Shown: piece by piece, positions 34,374 to 43,625 of the stretch
How the letters are laid out: each line of letters starts with the position of its first letter
Numbering within the stretch: position 1 is the stretch's first letter
Source of the DNA: Dickeya aquatica
Lineage (GTDB): Bacteria; Pseudomonadota; Gammaproteobacteria; Enterobacterales; Enterobacteriaceae
Length of the DNA: 64,000 nt
Reading direction: 5' to 3'
Assembly (NCBI RefSeq): GCF_900095885.1
Contig: NZ_LT615367.1
Coordinates: 62,001-126,000 of the forward strand
Notes under the pieces: generated by a model
Seen by the model: only the letters and a program-made list of their open reading frames with translations
What the model was told of the DNA's origin: nothing
Database searches by the model: none
Translations under genes and position numbers: made by a program

Positions 34374-37300
34374 ATGAAGATTACGACATTAACGGCCCGA
34401 ATTCGTCAGGCGTGCGCGTTTACCTCGGTGATGATAAGCACGGCAGCGGTGATGGGGGGCGTGTTCTTGACCCCGGCACTGGCCGCCCAGACAAACCCGG
34501 CGCTACAGGCGTTGTTTGATCAGGCCGATTACTGGCACCAGCGTTCTCATGATGATCTGGCTCGCGATGCGTTGCAGAAAATCCTGATGGTGGATGCCAA
34601 CAATACGCAGGCGCTGTATTTGATGGCGTTGTACGCGCAAAACAACGGTGACAATACGGAAGCGGCAAAGTGGCGTGAGCGGCTCAGTAAAGCCTCGCCG
34701 CAAGACTCGCGTTTACAGGCACTGGATAATGCGCGGCAGGCGGCTACCGTGCCGCAGGCGCAGCTGGCACTGGCGCGTCAGCAGGCGCGCAGCGGCAACA
34801 TCAGCGCTTCATTACAGACCTGGCGCAACCTGTTTAGCGGCGCACAGCCGCCCGCCAGCATTGCGGCAGAATATTATCTGACGATGGCAGGCGATCGCAC
34901 CTTGTTGCCGCAGGCGGTTGACCACCTGCGGGAATTTGTCGCCGCCCACCCGCAAGACACCAATGCCAGCGTGGCGCTTGGCAAAGCACTCACCTATCAG
35001 GAGCCGACCCGGCGTGAAGGATTGCAGATATTAAGCGGGCTGGCTTCCGGTAGTGCAGATGCCGATCAGTCGATGCGTCAGGCCCTGCTGTGGTTGTCGC
35101 CCAAAAGTGACGATGCGTCGTTGTATCAGCTTTATCAGCAGCGTCATCCGCAGGATTCGGCGGTCATGGATTACTACCGTAAAAACGTCGGTGGTGCAGA
35201 AAAAGACAAAGGGTTTACCGCACTCAATAGCGGCGATATTTCCAGCGCCCAGACGGCGTTTGATCAGGTATTGAAAGCCAATCCGCAAGATGCGGATGCG
35301 CTGGCGGGCATGGGTTACGCCGCCCAGCGCCGCGGCGATTTTGCCTCCGCCGCGGCGTATCTGGAGCGTGCGGCGCGTCAGGGCGGTGAAAACAGCGCCC
35401 AGCGTCAGCAGCAGGCGGAGGATGCCCGTTTCTATGCCCAGCTCGCCTCCGCCCAGCAAGCCATGAAAAACGGTGATACCACCCAGGCGCTGGCGATAAG
35501 CGAACCCTTGGTTCAGGCCAGCGGGGAGAAGGGACTGGCGGCAAAACTGTTCCGCGCCGATGTGCTGCGCCGTACCAATAATTTTGCCCAGGCTGAACGG
35601 TTGTACCGCGACATTCTGCAAGCCGATGCAGATAACCGCAGCGCCAAAGAAGGCCTGTTTTATGTGTTGCGAGAGCAAAACCGCAGCGCAGAGGCCAATA
35701 CCCTGTTTTCCGCACTGCCTGAAAGCGTGCGCCAGAGTATGACACCGCGTCCGGCCGTGGTCGTGACCAGCTCGCCGGTGCGTAAAGAGGCGCAGCAGGC
35801 GCTGGCAGCCGGCGACAGGGCGCGTGCCATCGCACTGTTGCAACAAGGGATTGCGCGTTTCCCTAATGACGGCTGGCTCAGGCTTGATCTGGCGCGGATT
35901 TACCAGCAGCAGGGCAATACCGCTGAAGCCACCGCGCTGATGCAGCCGTTATTTCGGCCTGCGGCCAGTGCGGATGATTTATACGCGGCTGCGCTGTTTG
36001 CCAGTGAAAACAGCGCCTGGCAACAAGCCAGCACACTGCTTGCGCGTATTCCGGCTCACAACCAGAACGAAGAGACGCGTGCGCTGGCGCGCCGGGTGAA
36101 TTTCAATCTCCAGATGGCCACCGCGCAGACGTACCTGTCTCGCGGGGAAAATGCCGCAGCGGCCAATACATTAAGGGCATTGTCGGCAACACCGCCCGAG
36201 AATCCGGTCGATGCCGGTAAGCTCGCGCAATCGCTGGCGGCCGCCGGGGAGACACCGGCAGCGGTTTCTGTCGTGCGTAACAACATGCAGCGTGGCGTGC
36301 AGGGCAATGCCGGTGATTATGCCGCCCAGATTGGCGTACTCAATCAGGCCGGGCTGAGCGATGAGGCGCAATCGTGGCTCAATCGCCCTGAACTGGTGGC
36401 ACGCAGCACCGCCGCCCAGCTTGATGATTTACGCACCGGTTTTGTCATTCGTGATGCTGACCGTCTGCGTGAAAACCAGCAATATGCTCAGGCTTACGAC
36501 ACGCTGGCGCGGGCGTTGCAGCGCTCACCGAAAAACACCGATTTGATGTTTGCTATGGCGCGGCTCTATCAGTCGAGCAAGATGAATAAAGAAGCTGCCG
36601 ATGTGTATGACTATCTGCTGTCGCATGATTCGCCGACGCAGGAAGCCCGCGTCGGAGCCATTAATATGGCACTGGCCCGCAATGATGTGGCGAAAGCCCA
36701 TACGCTGTCGGCCGGTTTACAGGGTGAGCCAACGCCGGATCGACTCTTGCTGCTGGCGCGGCTTGCTGATGCGCAGGGCAACCGCGATCAGGCACTAGCC
36801 TATTTGCGTTCTGCCCGCGCTAAAGCGGTGGGACTGGATGGCGTCGCATCCGGCAAGGCCACGACAATTGGCGGGTTGGCGATGGCGGATAACCCGTTTA
36901 TTCATCGTGCGAGTGCCGCGGGCACGAGCCAGACTGCGTCTTCTTACGGCCGTGTGCTGCCGTGGCAGCAACGCGGCAGTGTCGCCATTGGCGACACTGC
37001 GGTGGTGGCGGATACCACCACCGCAGTGTCGCCATTGGCGACACTGCGGTGGTGGTATCCGCCACCACCCAACAACAGGCTGCGACGCTTAACCAAATCA
37101 ACACCAATGATGGATGATTTGGAGCGCGACAGCGGCGGCTGGCTACAGGGCGGCGTGCAGGTGCGATCCCGTGATGGGGAGTCCGGCCTGAGCCGCCTGA
37201 CCGAAGCCAAAGCGCCGCTGACCTGGTCGAGCAGCTCGTTTAGCGATACCCGCATCAATTTTAGCGTGACGCCAATGACCATGAACTCTGGCAGTGCCAG

Positions 37301-38471
37301 CGGCGATGCCTATCGGCGTTACGGTGCCGGTGCCGGGGCGCAGGCGGTACAAGGTATGGTTGACACAATCAATGCAGAGATTCGTAACATGCAGGCGCAG
37401 CTTGCCAGCGGTAATACGTCTGCATTCGCTACCTTGTTACGCAGTCAGAATATTGATCCTGCAACTGTAAATACCATTAATTTTGACACCTTGAATCCTT
37501 TGACCACTCAGGGGCAAGCCAATCTGACGGCACTTAACGGTAATACCGCGATTCGAAACTATCTTCTGGCCTCGTCGAATAAGCCGAATGTTAATACCGC
37601 AAGCTCCAGCGCAACAGATACCCAAAAAGCCTCCGGCGTTGAGCTGAATCTGGCGTTGATCGGCAAAAACTACAAACTGGATTTCGGCAGCACGCCGCTT
37701 GGCCAGGAGCTGAACACGCTGGTCGGTGGGGTGCAGTGGTCGCCAAAACTGACGGACTTTCTTACGCTGGTGGTGACAGGCGAGCGCCGCGCGGTGACGG
37801 ATAGCCTGCTCTCTTATGTTGGCAGCAAAGAGGCGTTTAGCGGCCAGCGCTGGGGGCAAGTCACCAAGAATGGCGGTAACGTGTTACTGAGCTATGATAA
37901 CGGCGATGTCGGCTTCTATGGTGGTGGCGGAGCCTACAGCTATCTTGGTGAGAATGTTAAAAGCAACCGGGCATTGATGGCGAATGCCGGTGCCTATATT
38001 CGCCCGGTACACGATCGTGACCGCGAGTTGAAAACCGGCATCAGTCTGAGCTGGATGGATTTTGACAAGAACCTGAGTTATTACAGCTACGGTCAGGGCG
38101 GCTATTTTAGCCCGCAGAATTATGTGTCGGTTTCCGTGCCCATCGAGTGGAGCCAACGATACGATGACCTGAATATTAAGGCGGGTGTTTCTGTGGGCTA
38201 TCAGTCCTATACGCGCGATAAGAGCGATTATTTCCCGAATAACCCGGACTGGCAGGCATTTCTGGATAATGCGGTGACCAACGGGTTTGCCAAAGAGTCG
38301 CATTATGCCAGTGATAGCAAGAGCGGTGTTGGCTATAACGTGCATGTTGGAGCGGATTACCGCGTGACCAAAGATATTACCGTAGGCGGGCAGATGGGTT
38401 ATGACACCTTTGGCAACTATAATGAAACCACCGGTCAACTCTATTTCCGCTATGGGCTGGGAGGCAAATAA
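34374..38471 (+). CDS. bcsC: BcsC cellulose export porin with TPR domain
   Basis: 1365 residues. Signal peptide to about residue 38 (TPALAAQ), then roughly 19 TPR repeats (about 40-830, e.g. ALQKILMVDANNTQALYLMALYAQ-type units), a linker, and an outer-membrane beta-barrel in the last 350 residues (GGVQVRSRDGESGLSRLTEAKAPLTW onwards in two adjacent strands) ending RYGLGGK. Exports cellulose and binds the periplasmic machinery through the TPRs. Odd: linker residues 884-911 are translated out of the ancestral frame because of a 47-base duplication (37023-37069) compensated by an extra A at 37106. The protein is otherwise intact. Confidence 0.95.
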   Translation: MKITTLTARIRQACAFTSVMISTAAVMGGVFLTPALAAQTNPALQALFDQADYWHQRSHDDLARDALQKILMVDANNTQALYLMALYAQNNGDNTEAAKWRERLSKASPQDSRLQALDNARQAATVPQAQLALARQQARSGNISASLQTWRNLFSGAQPPASIAAEYYLTMAGDRTLLPQAVDHLREFVAAHPQDTNASVALGKALTYQEPTRREGLQILSGLASGSADADQSMRQALLWLSPKSDDASLYQLYQQRHPQDSAVMDYYRKNVGGAEKDKGFTALNSGDISSAQTAFDQVLKANPQDADALAGMGYAAQRRGDFASAAAYLERAARQGGENSAQRQQQAEDARFYAQLASAQQAMKNGDTTQALAISEPLVQASGEKGLAAKLFRADVLRRTNNFAQAERLYRDILQADADNRSAKEGLFYVLREQNRSAEANTLFSALPESVRQSMTPRPAVVVTSSPVRKEAQQALAAGDRARAIALLQQGIARFPNDGWLRLDLARIYQQQGNTAEATALMQPLFRPAASADDLYAAALFASENSAWQQASTLLARIPAHNQNEETRALARRVNFNLQMATAQTYLSRGENAAAANTLRALSATPPENPVDAGKLAQSLAAAGETPAAVSVVRNNMQRGVQGNAGDYAAQIGVLNQAGLSDEAQSWLNRPELVARSTAAQLDDLRTGFVIRDADRLRENQQYAQAYDTLARALQRSPKNTDLMFAMARLYQSSKMNKEAADVYDYLLSHDSPTQEARVGAINMALARNDVAKAHTLSAGLQGEPTPDRLLLLARLADAQGNRDQALAYLRSARAKAVGLDGVASGKATTIGGLAMADNPFIHRASAAGTSQTASSYGRVLPWQQRGSVAIGDTAVVADTTTAVSPLATLRWWYPPPPNNRLRRLTKSTPMMDDLERDSGGWLQGGVQVRSRDGESGLSRLTEAKAPLTWSSSSFSDTRINFSVTPMTMNSGSASGDAYRRYGAGAGAQAVQGMVDTINAEIRNMQAQLASGNTSAFATLLRSQNIDPATVNTINFDTLNPLTTQGQANLTALNGNTAIRNYLLASSNKPNVNTASSSATDTQKASGVELNLALIGKNYKLDFGSTPLGQELNTLVGGVQWSPKLTDFLTLVVTGERRAVTDSLLSYVGSKEAFSGQRWGQVTKNGGNVLLSYDNGDVGFYGGGGAYSYLGENVKSNRALMANAGAYIRPVHDRDRELKTGISLSWMDFDKNLSYYSYGQGGYFSPQNYVSVSVPIEWSQRYDDLNIKAGVSVGYQSYTRDKSDYFPNNPDWQAFLDNAVTNGFAKESHYASDSKSGVGYNVHVGADYRVTKDITVGGQMGYDTFGNYNETTGQLYFRYGLGGK
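36976..37069. repeat. Nested palindromic duplication inside bcsC
   Basis: Order is P-Q-P-Q'. P is a 25-base palindrome starting GCAGTGTCGCCA (36976-37000 and 37023-37047). Q is a 22-base block GGTGGTGG-CGGATA-CCACCACC (37001-37022), and Q' is its exact reverse complement (37048-37069). Hence 37001-37034 and 37036-37069 are perfect 34-base inverted arms around one T. Confidence 0.97.
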
Positions 38472-38473
38472 GC

Positions 38474-38950
38474 ATGATGGAATTACCGCAACATGCGCTG
38501 AATTATTATCGCCAGCAACAATTGCCACCCGGCTGGGCGGATCTGCTCGGGGTCATTATTGATGGCATGATGGATAACGCCGGTGAACAGGACGGGCTGG
38601 CGTTTTTGCGCCAGATGGGGATTCAACTGGCGGGGCGTTATCCGCTTGCGCAGGCTGAAACGGTGATGGATCTGGAGCGAGAAATGAACCGGGTGTTGTC
38701 GTTGTTTGACTGGGGCTGTGTTGACTTGCAGCCGCGTGAAACCCGGCTTGAAATTCATCATCTGGCGCTCCCTGAACCGGTAGGGGAAGGGCGGGGTGCC
38801 CGCTGGCGGATGTCGATGGCCGCGGTGCTACAAGGTGTCTACGGTCGCTGGTTGCGTGAGCAAGGCGGGGCCGAGCATGTCGTGTTGTCTTGTGAAGGGA
38901 TTAACAGCGAGTCTGGCCTGGTATTTCATTACCACGGCGAAATGCGCTGA
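38474..38950 (+). CDS. bcsD: BcsD cellulose synthase accessory protein
   Basis: 158 residues, the size and character of BcsD (AxcesD) of Komagataeibacter, which forms a periplasmic or cytoplasmic ring that helps arrange glucan chains. No signal peptide. Seen features: an N-terminal helix ([19 protein letters not shown]), central [15 protein letters not shown], and a C-terminal strand-rich end ([14 protein letters not shown]). It starts 3 bases after the bcsC stop behind GGGAGG. Its presence makes this a type I bcs operon, absent from E. coli K-12. Confidence 0.88.
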   Translation: MMELPQHALNYYRQQQLPPGWADLLGVIIDGMMDNAGEQDGLAFLRQMGIQLAGRYPLAQAETVMDLEREMNRVLSLFDWGCVDLQPRETRLEIHHLALPEPVGEGRGARWRMSMAAVLQGVYGRWLREQGGAEHVVLSCEGINSESGLVFHYHGEMR

Positions 38951-38963
38951 AACGGGAGATGTC

Positions 38964-39965
38964 ATGGTAAAGCCAATATGGCGTGGCTGGGTATGGGTGT
39001 TGATGGTGTGGTTGAGTGCCTCGGCAAGTGCAGCAACCGGTTGGGAAAGCTATAAAAGCCGTTTTATGACGCCGGAAGGGCGGGTAATGGATACCGGCAA
39101 TAAAAACATCAGCCATACCGAAGGTCAGGGGTTCGCCATGCTGATGGCGGTACAATACGGCGATCGGGTTGCGTTTGATAATCTGTGGAACTGGACGCGG
39201 GCGAATCTTAAAAATAACACCAGCGGCCTGTTTTACTGGCGCTATGATCCGGCATCCACCACGCCGGTAGCCGATAAAAACAACGCCTCGGACGGTGACG
39301 TACTGATAGCCTGGGCGTTGTTAAAAGCCGGTACAACATGGCAGAACGCCGAATATCTGCAAGCCTCGGACAGTATTCAAAAAGCCATTCTGGCGGGCAA
39401 TGTGCTGCAATTTGCCGGGCGCACCGTCATGTTACCGGGGGCGTATGGCTTTAATAAAAACAGCTATGTCATTCTCAATCCTTCCTACTTTTTATTCCCG
39501 GCCTGGCGTGATTTTGCCAATCGCAGCCACCTGCAAGTGTGGCGGCAGTTGATCGATGACGGTTTATCGCTGGTTGGCGATATGCGATTTGGCTCAGTCG
39601 GTCTGCCGACAGACTGGGTGGCACTGAATGCCGATGGCTCGATGGCCCCGGCGACCGCCTGGCCGTCACGCTTTAGTTATGACGCCATCCGCATTCCGCT
39701 CTACCTGTACTGGTATGATGCGAAAACCACGGCGCTGGTGCCGTTCCAGCTCTACTGGCGCAATTATGCCCGCCTTAGCACTCCGGCCTGGATTGATGTG
39801 CTGAATAGCAATGTCGCGCCTTACGCGATGCAGGGTGGGTTGCTGGCGGTACGCGATCTGACGATGGGCAATCTGGCAGGCATTGAGAGCGATTTGGGCC
39901 CCTCAGAAGATTACTATTCATCCAGCCTGCATTTGCTTGCTCTGTTGGCCAAAAACAGCAGATAA
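38964..39965 (+). CDS. bcsZ: BcsZ periplasmic endo-1,4-beta-glucanase (GH8)
   Basis: 333 residues. Signal peptide [23 protein letters not shown], then a glycoside hydrolase family 8 domain. The catalytic acid is the Glu of [17 protein letters not shown] (about residue 53). The conserved [16 protein letters not shown] holds the partner Asp. It trims mis-assembled glucan in the periplasm and influences yield. The ATG at 38964 follows GGGAGATG; the longer open frame begins inside bcsD. Last gene of the operon. Confidence 0.95.
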   Translation: MVKPIWRGWVWVLMVWLSASASAATGWESYKSRFMTPEGRVMDTGNKNISHTEGQGFAMLMAVQYGDRVAFDNLWNWTRANLKNNTSGLFYWRYDPASTTPVADKNNASDGDVLIAWALLKAGTTWQNAEYLQASDSIQKAILAGNVLQFAGRTVMLPGAYGFNKNSYVILNPSYFLFPAWRDFANRSHLQVWRQLIDDGLSLVGDMRFGSVGLPTDWVALNADGSMAPATAWPSRFSYDAIRIPLYLYWYDAKTTALVPFQLYWRNYARLSTPAWIDVLNSNVAPYAMQGGLLAVRDLTMGNLAGIESDLGPSEDYYSSSLHLLALLAKNSR

Positions 39966-40091
39966 GAATGGCGCTTCAATGCGCCAGATAAGTACGGCGA
40001 AGGAGTTGCCTCGCCGCCTCCTGCCGCTGGCATTACCTGTGCCAGCGTGTGTTGATGCAATATTTTACCCGCCGTTAACTAAATTGTTACT
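39966..40091. other. Region after bcsZ
   Basis: Two short hairpins, TGGCGC/GCGCCA (39970-39987) and GGCGA/TCGCC (about 39995-40014), lie after the bcs operon without a T-run; possible Rho-dependent end. No gene seen. Confidence 0.4.
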
Positions 40092-40107
40092 TGTGATCTT
40101 ATTCACA
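40092..40107. promoter_or_regulatory. CRP-binding site upstream of dctA
   Basis: Perfect TGTGA-N6-TCACA, centred about 285 bases before the dctA start. E. coli dctA is strongly cAMP-CRP dependent. Confidence 0.85.
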
Positions 40108-40384
40108 AACGATGCTTATGAATCCGCGCAGAATAGCTTAACGGAGCGCGCTTTCGGGGAATGATCGCCGTCTCTTTCGGGGTGATGTTGCTTATAAATT
40201 AATTTAATGTTTTAAATATGATTTGGTTGAAGCGATTCAGCTCTTGTTTTTAACCTGATGTTCACAAACTAAAGTTATAAAAGTATCCGGCCTGTTATCG
40301 GGGTGTTATTTTCCGGCGCAAGCACAGGCGGCAACTTTTCGTTCTTTGTCCTCCGTGTGTTTTTCCATCAAAGGACGTCACACT

Positions 40385-41671
40385 ATGAAAACATCAATAT
40401 TCAAAAGCCTTTATTTTCAAGTTCTTTTAGCGATTACTGTTGGGATATTGTTGGGTCACTTCTACCCGGCACTGGGGCAGCAGATGCAGCCTCTGGGCGA
40501 TGGATTCGTAAAACTCATCAAAATGGTGATTGCGCCCGTCATCTTCTGTACCGTCGTCACTGGTATTGCCGGCATGGAAAGCATGAAAGCCGTCGGCCGT
40601 ACGGGTGCTGTCGCGCTGCTCTACTTTGAAATTGTCAGTACACTGGCGCTTATCATTGGGCTGGTGGTCGTTAACGTTTTACAGCCGGGCGTGGGGATGA
40701 ACGTTGACCCGTCATCCTTGAATGCGGCGGCAGTGGCCAATTATGCCACTGAAGCCGGTAAGCAGGGTGTGGTGCCGTTCCTGATGGATGTTATTCCTTC
40801 CAGCGTGATTGGGGCGTTTGCCAGCGGCAATATTTTGCAGGTGCTGCTGTTTGCCGTGATGTTTGGTTTTGCGCTGCATCACCTCGGTGAGAAGGGCGCG
40901 CTGATTTTTGATGTGATAGACAGCTTCTCCAGAGTGGTGTTTGGCATCATCAACATGATTATGCGTCTGGCTCCGCTGGGGGCGTTTGGTGCCATGGCGT
41001 TCACCATCGGTAAATACGGTGTGGGTACGCTGATACAGCTCGGGCAGTTGATTATCTGCTTCTACATTACCTGTATTCTGTTTGTGGTACTGGTGCTGGG
41101 TTCTATTGCCAGAGCCACCGGTTTTAGTATCTTCAAGTTTATTCGCTACATCCGTGAAGAGTTGCTGATCGTGCTGGGGACATCATCTTCTGAGTCTGCG
41201 CTGCCGCGTATGCTGGAGAAGATGGAAAAACTGGGCTGTAAAAAATCGGTCGTGGGCTTGGTCATTCCGACCGGCTATTCGTTCAACCTTGATGGTACGT
41301 CTATTTACCTGACGATGGCCGCGGTGTTTATCGCCCAGGCAACCAACAGCCACATGGATATCTGGCATCAGATAACGCTGCTGGTTGTGTTACTGCTCTC
41401 TTCTAAAGGTGCCGCGGGTGTCACAGGTAGCGGGTTTATCGTTCTGGCGGCAACGATTTCAGCCGTCGGTCATTTGCCGATTGCCGGTCTGGCGCTGATT
41501 CTGGGTATCGACCGCTTTATGTCCGAGGCCCGCGCCCTGACCAACCTTGTGGGTAACGGTGTGGCCACCGTCGTGGTTGCCAAATGGTGTAAGCAACTCG
41601 ACAGCAATAAGATGGATAACGTGCTGTCTGGCCGCGATGGCGATGCTGTCGCCCCGTCCCGTCCCTCCTGA
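40385..41671 (+). CDS. dctA: DctA aerobic C4-dicarboxylate/proton symporter
   Basis: 428 residues, same length as E. coli DctA and near identical in many stretches. It imports succinate, fumarate, malate and related acids. Glutamate-transporter fold, including the serine-rich hairpin [14 protein letters not shown], the [17 protein letters not shown] motif and the [13 protein letters not shown] re-entrant loop. ATG 40385 gives the conserved [13 protein letters not shown]-terminus; an in-frame start 39 bases earlier does not match the family. In E. coli DctA also modulates DcuS, and a dcuS-like gene lies 22 kb away in this window. Confidence 0.97.
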   Translation: MKTSIFKSLYFQVLLAITVGILLGHFYPALGQQMQPLGDGFVKLIKMVIAPVIFCTVVTGIAGMESMKAVGRTGAVALLYFEIVSTLALIIGLVVVNVLQPGVGMNVDPSSLNAAAVANYATEAGKQGVVPFLMDVIPSSVIGAFASGNILQVLLFAVMFGFALHHLGEKGALIFDVIDSFSRVVFGIINMIMRLAPLGAFGAMAFTIGKYGVGTLIQLGQLIICFYITCILFVVLVLGSIARATGFSIFKFIRYIREELLIVLGTSSSESALPRMLEKMEKLGCKKSVVGLVIPTGYSFNLDGTSIYLTMAAVFIAQATNSHMDIWHQITLLVVLLLSSKGAAGVTGSGFIVLAATISAVGHLPIAGLALILGIDRFMSEARALTNLVGNGVATVVVAKWCKQLDSNKMDNVLSGRDGDAVAPSRPS

Positions 41672-41698
41672 TTAGATAGCGGTTGTTGACGCTTGCCT

Positions 41699-41734
41699 CA
41701 CCCACCGTTCGTCTGGCGAACGGTGGGTGTTTTT
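41699..41734 (+). terminator. Rho-independent terminator of dctA
   Basis: 13-bp perfect stem CACCCACCGTTCG/CGAACGGTGGGTG, 5-base loop, five T. Confidence 0.93.
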
Positions 41735-41868
41735 CATTCATTCTGTGCTAAATTTGTTCGCCGCCGATTTTTTTTACTCTTATTTCACGCTGTTGAGTGA
41801 CATAGACGAAAGCACGCTGTCTAACGGGGTGGTACACTTCGCCTCTCTTTATTGCGTGGCGAAAGAGT

Positions 41869-41982
41869 GTGGCGAACATACCCGTCATAGTTTACCTTGC
41901 AGGCGCGTTGACGGCCTTTGCGGGCACCGGTTTGTTATGTATTCGGCATCGGGTTCCTCGTCAGGGTGTTGTCTTTCTGTAA
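41869..41982 (+). CDS. Possible small membrane protein (37 residues)
   Basis: GTG start; the frame encodes a single hydrophobic helix (IPVIVYLAGALTAFAGTG) followed by a basic tail (IRHRVPRQG). This resembles other one-helix bacterial microproteins. No good ribosome binding site spacing and no known relative that I recognise. It lies in the 345-base gap between the dctA terminator and yhjJ, which otherwise holds the yhjJ promoter. Tentative. Confidence 0.25.
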   Translation: MANIPVIVYLAGALTAFAGTGLLCIRHRVPRQGVVFL

Positions 41983-42079
41983 TGTAAGTGACTTGGGGTA
42001 TAACACGTCAGACGGCAGGATAAGGCCGTCCGAATTCACAAAAACATCGTATTGGATAGTGATTAAAGTAGGGGTTCAC

Positions 42080-43528
42080 ATGCAGGGCACCAAATCTGGT
42101 CTTTTCGTTGGTGGCGTGTTGCTGGCGCTGGTTGCTGGTAACGTGCAGGCTGAAGCACTACAACCCGATCCCGCGTGGCAACAGGGTAAGCTGGATAACG
42201 GCTTTAACTGGCAACTGCTTTCGACCCCCCAGCGTCCGAGTGATCGCATCGAGCTGCGTTTAATGGTTAACACCGGCTCGCTGACGGAAAGTACGCAGCA
42301 AACGGGGTTCTCTCATCTTATTCCACGTCTGGCATTACTGCCGCGTGATACGTTTTCTGCGGCTCAGTTGCCTTCAATGTGGCAGCAGTCCGAGAGTGAA
42401 ATCCGGCCACTACCACCGGCAACAACCTCTTATGATTTCACGTCTTACAACCTGAGCCTGCCGAATAACCGGCCAGATCTGTTAAAAGAAGCCTTGAGCT
42501 GGCTGGCAGAGACGGCGGGAAAATTGCCAATTAATGAGAAGCGTATTGCCGCAGCCACGAAGATGATAGATCCGGTAGCCACTGCGCCCACCAACCCGCA
42601 GGACACCTCCTGGCGCTATCGCCTGAAAGGCTCATCCTTGTTGTCGTTTGCGCCAGGGCAGCCACTGAAAGCCTCGGCAACCGCGGAGCAGGTGAGTAAA
42701 TACTACAAAACCTGGTACACGCCGGATGCCATGACGCTGTATATCGCAGGTAATGTGGACAGCCGTATGATAGGCGAGCAGATCGAAAAAGCGTTTTCGC
42801 CGCTTCAGGGCAAACGGGGAACGCCTTCTCCCTTGCCGGTGCTGTCGGCGATGCCTTCTGCGCCGATTAGCCTGATGGATAGCAGCATTAAACAGGATAC
42901 GTTGTCGCTGGTGTGGGATATGCCGTGGCAGCCGATCCGCGATTCGCAGGCGCTGGCCCGTTACTGGCAAAGTGATGTGGCGCGTGAAGCGTTGTTCTGG
43001 CATGTCCAGCAGTCGCTGGGTAAAAGCCCGCTCAAGGAAACCAATGTCCGTTTTGACTGCAATGTGGTGTATGGCCGCGCCCAGTGCGCCATCCATCTCG
43101 ATAATGTCACCAGCGAGTCTGCGCTGGCGGGCGTGACCTTCCTCGGTAAAGAGCTGCGCACCTTGCGTGATAAGGGGCTGTCAGCCGCAGAGTTTGAGAC
43201 GTTAATGGCTCGCAAGACAGAAGAACTGAGTAAACTGTTTGCGACTTATGCGCGCACCAGTACCGATATTTTGATCGATCAGCGCCTGCGTTCTCAGAAG
43301 AATGGCGTGGTGGATATTGCACCGGAGCAATACCAAAAACTGCGTCAGAATTATCTGGCATCGCTGACGCTGGAGCGGCTTAATCAGGAACTGCATCAGC
43401 AATTGTCCCAGGATGCCACGCTCATTATGCTGCAACCGCAGGGGGAACCCGAGGCGAACATGAAAGCGTTGCAGGAAACTTATTCAGAGTTGATGAAACA
43501 AGACAGCGCTGCGCCAGCAACACCGTAG
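42080..43528 (+). CDS. yhjJ: YhjJ, M16-peptidase-like periplasmic protein
   Basis: 482 residues (E. coli YhjJ 498). Signal peptide MQGTKSGLFVGGVLLALVAGNVQA; the body has two M16-like halves (LDNGFNWQLLSTPQRPSDRIELRLMVNTGS opens the first, split here as LDNGFNWQLL and RIELRLMVNTGS). The zinc motif HxxEH expected after TGFSH is degenerate (HLIPR), so it is probably not an active metallopeptidase. The ATG at 42080 is preferred over a longer frame because it gives a clean signal peptide. Role unknown. Convergent with kdgK, as in E. coli. Confidence 0.92.
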   Translation: MQGTKSGLFVGGVLLALVAGNVQAEALQPDPAWQQGKLDNGFNWQLLSTPQRPSDRIELRLMVNTGSLTESTQQTGFSHLIPRLALLPRDTFSAAQLPSMWQQSESEIRPLPPATTSYDFTSYNLSLPNNRPDLLKEALSWLAETAGKLPINEKRIAAATKMIDPVATAPTNPQDTSWRYRLKGSSLLSFAPGQPLKASATAEQVSKYYKTWYTPDAMTLYIAGNVDSRMIGEQIEKAFSPLQGKRGTPSPLPVLSAMPSAPISLMDSSIKQDTLSLVWDMPWQPIRDSQALARYWQSDVAREALFWHVQQSLGKSPLKETNVRFDCNVVYGRAQCAIHLDNVTSESALAGVTFLGKELRTLRDKGLSAAEFETLMARKTEELSKLFATYARTSTDILIDQRLRSQKNGVVDIAPEQYQKLRQNYLASLTLERLNQELHQQLSQDATLIMLQPQGEPEANMKALQETYSELMKQDSAAPATP

Positions 43529-43541
43529 TGCCGCCACAGTA

Positions 43542-43580
43542 AAAACGCCGGTTAAGCGTGTATCACTTAACCGGCGTTTT
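43542..43580. terminator. Bidirectional terminator between yhjJ and kdgK
   Basis: 15-bp perfect stem AAAACGCCGGTTAAG/CTTAACCGGCGTTTT with a 9-base loop. T-rich on both strands, so it serves both converging genes. Confidence 0.92.
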
Positions 43581-43625
43581 CGTTTTCAGGCTCTCTGGGC
43601 AGAAAGCCTGACGGGATTTCTTAAC

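Noticed and set aside
35031..35846. 271-codon open frame opposite bcsC
   Set aside because: Mirrors the repeated TPR codons of bcsC; not gene-like.
36976..37069. Repeats in bcsC considered as a CRISPR or mobile element
   Set aside because: Only two copies, no spacers, palindromic and inside a conserved coding region; better explained by local template switching.
42300..42330. Zinc-peptidase active site in YhjJ
   Set aside because: The expected HxxEH is replaced by HLIPR, so I do not call it an active protease.
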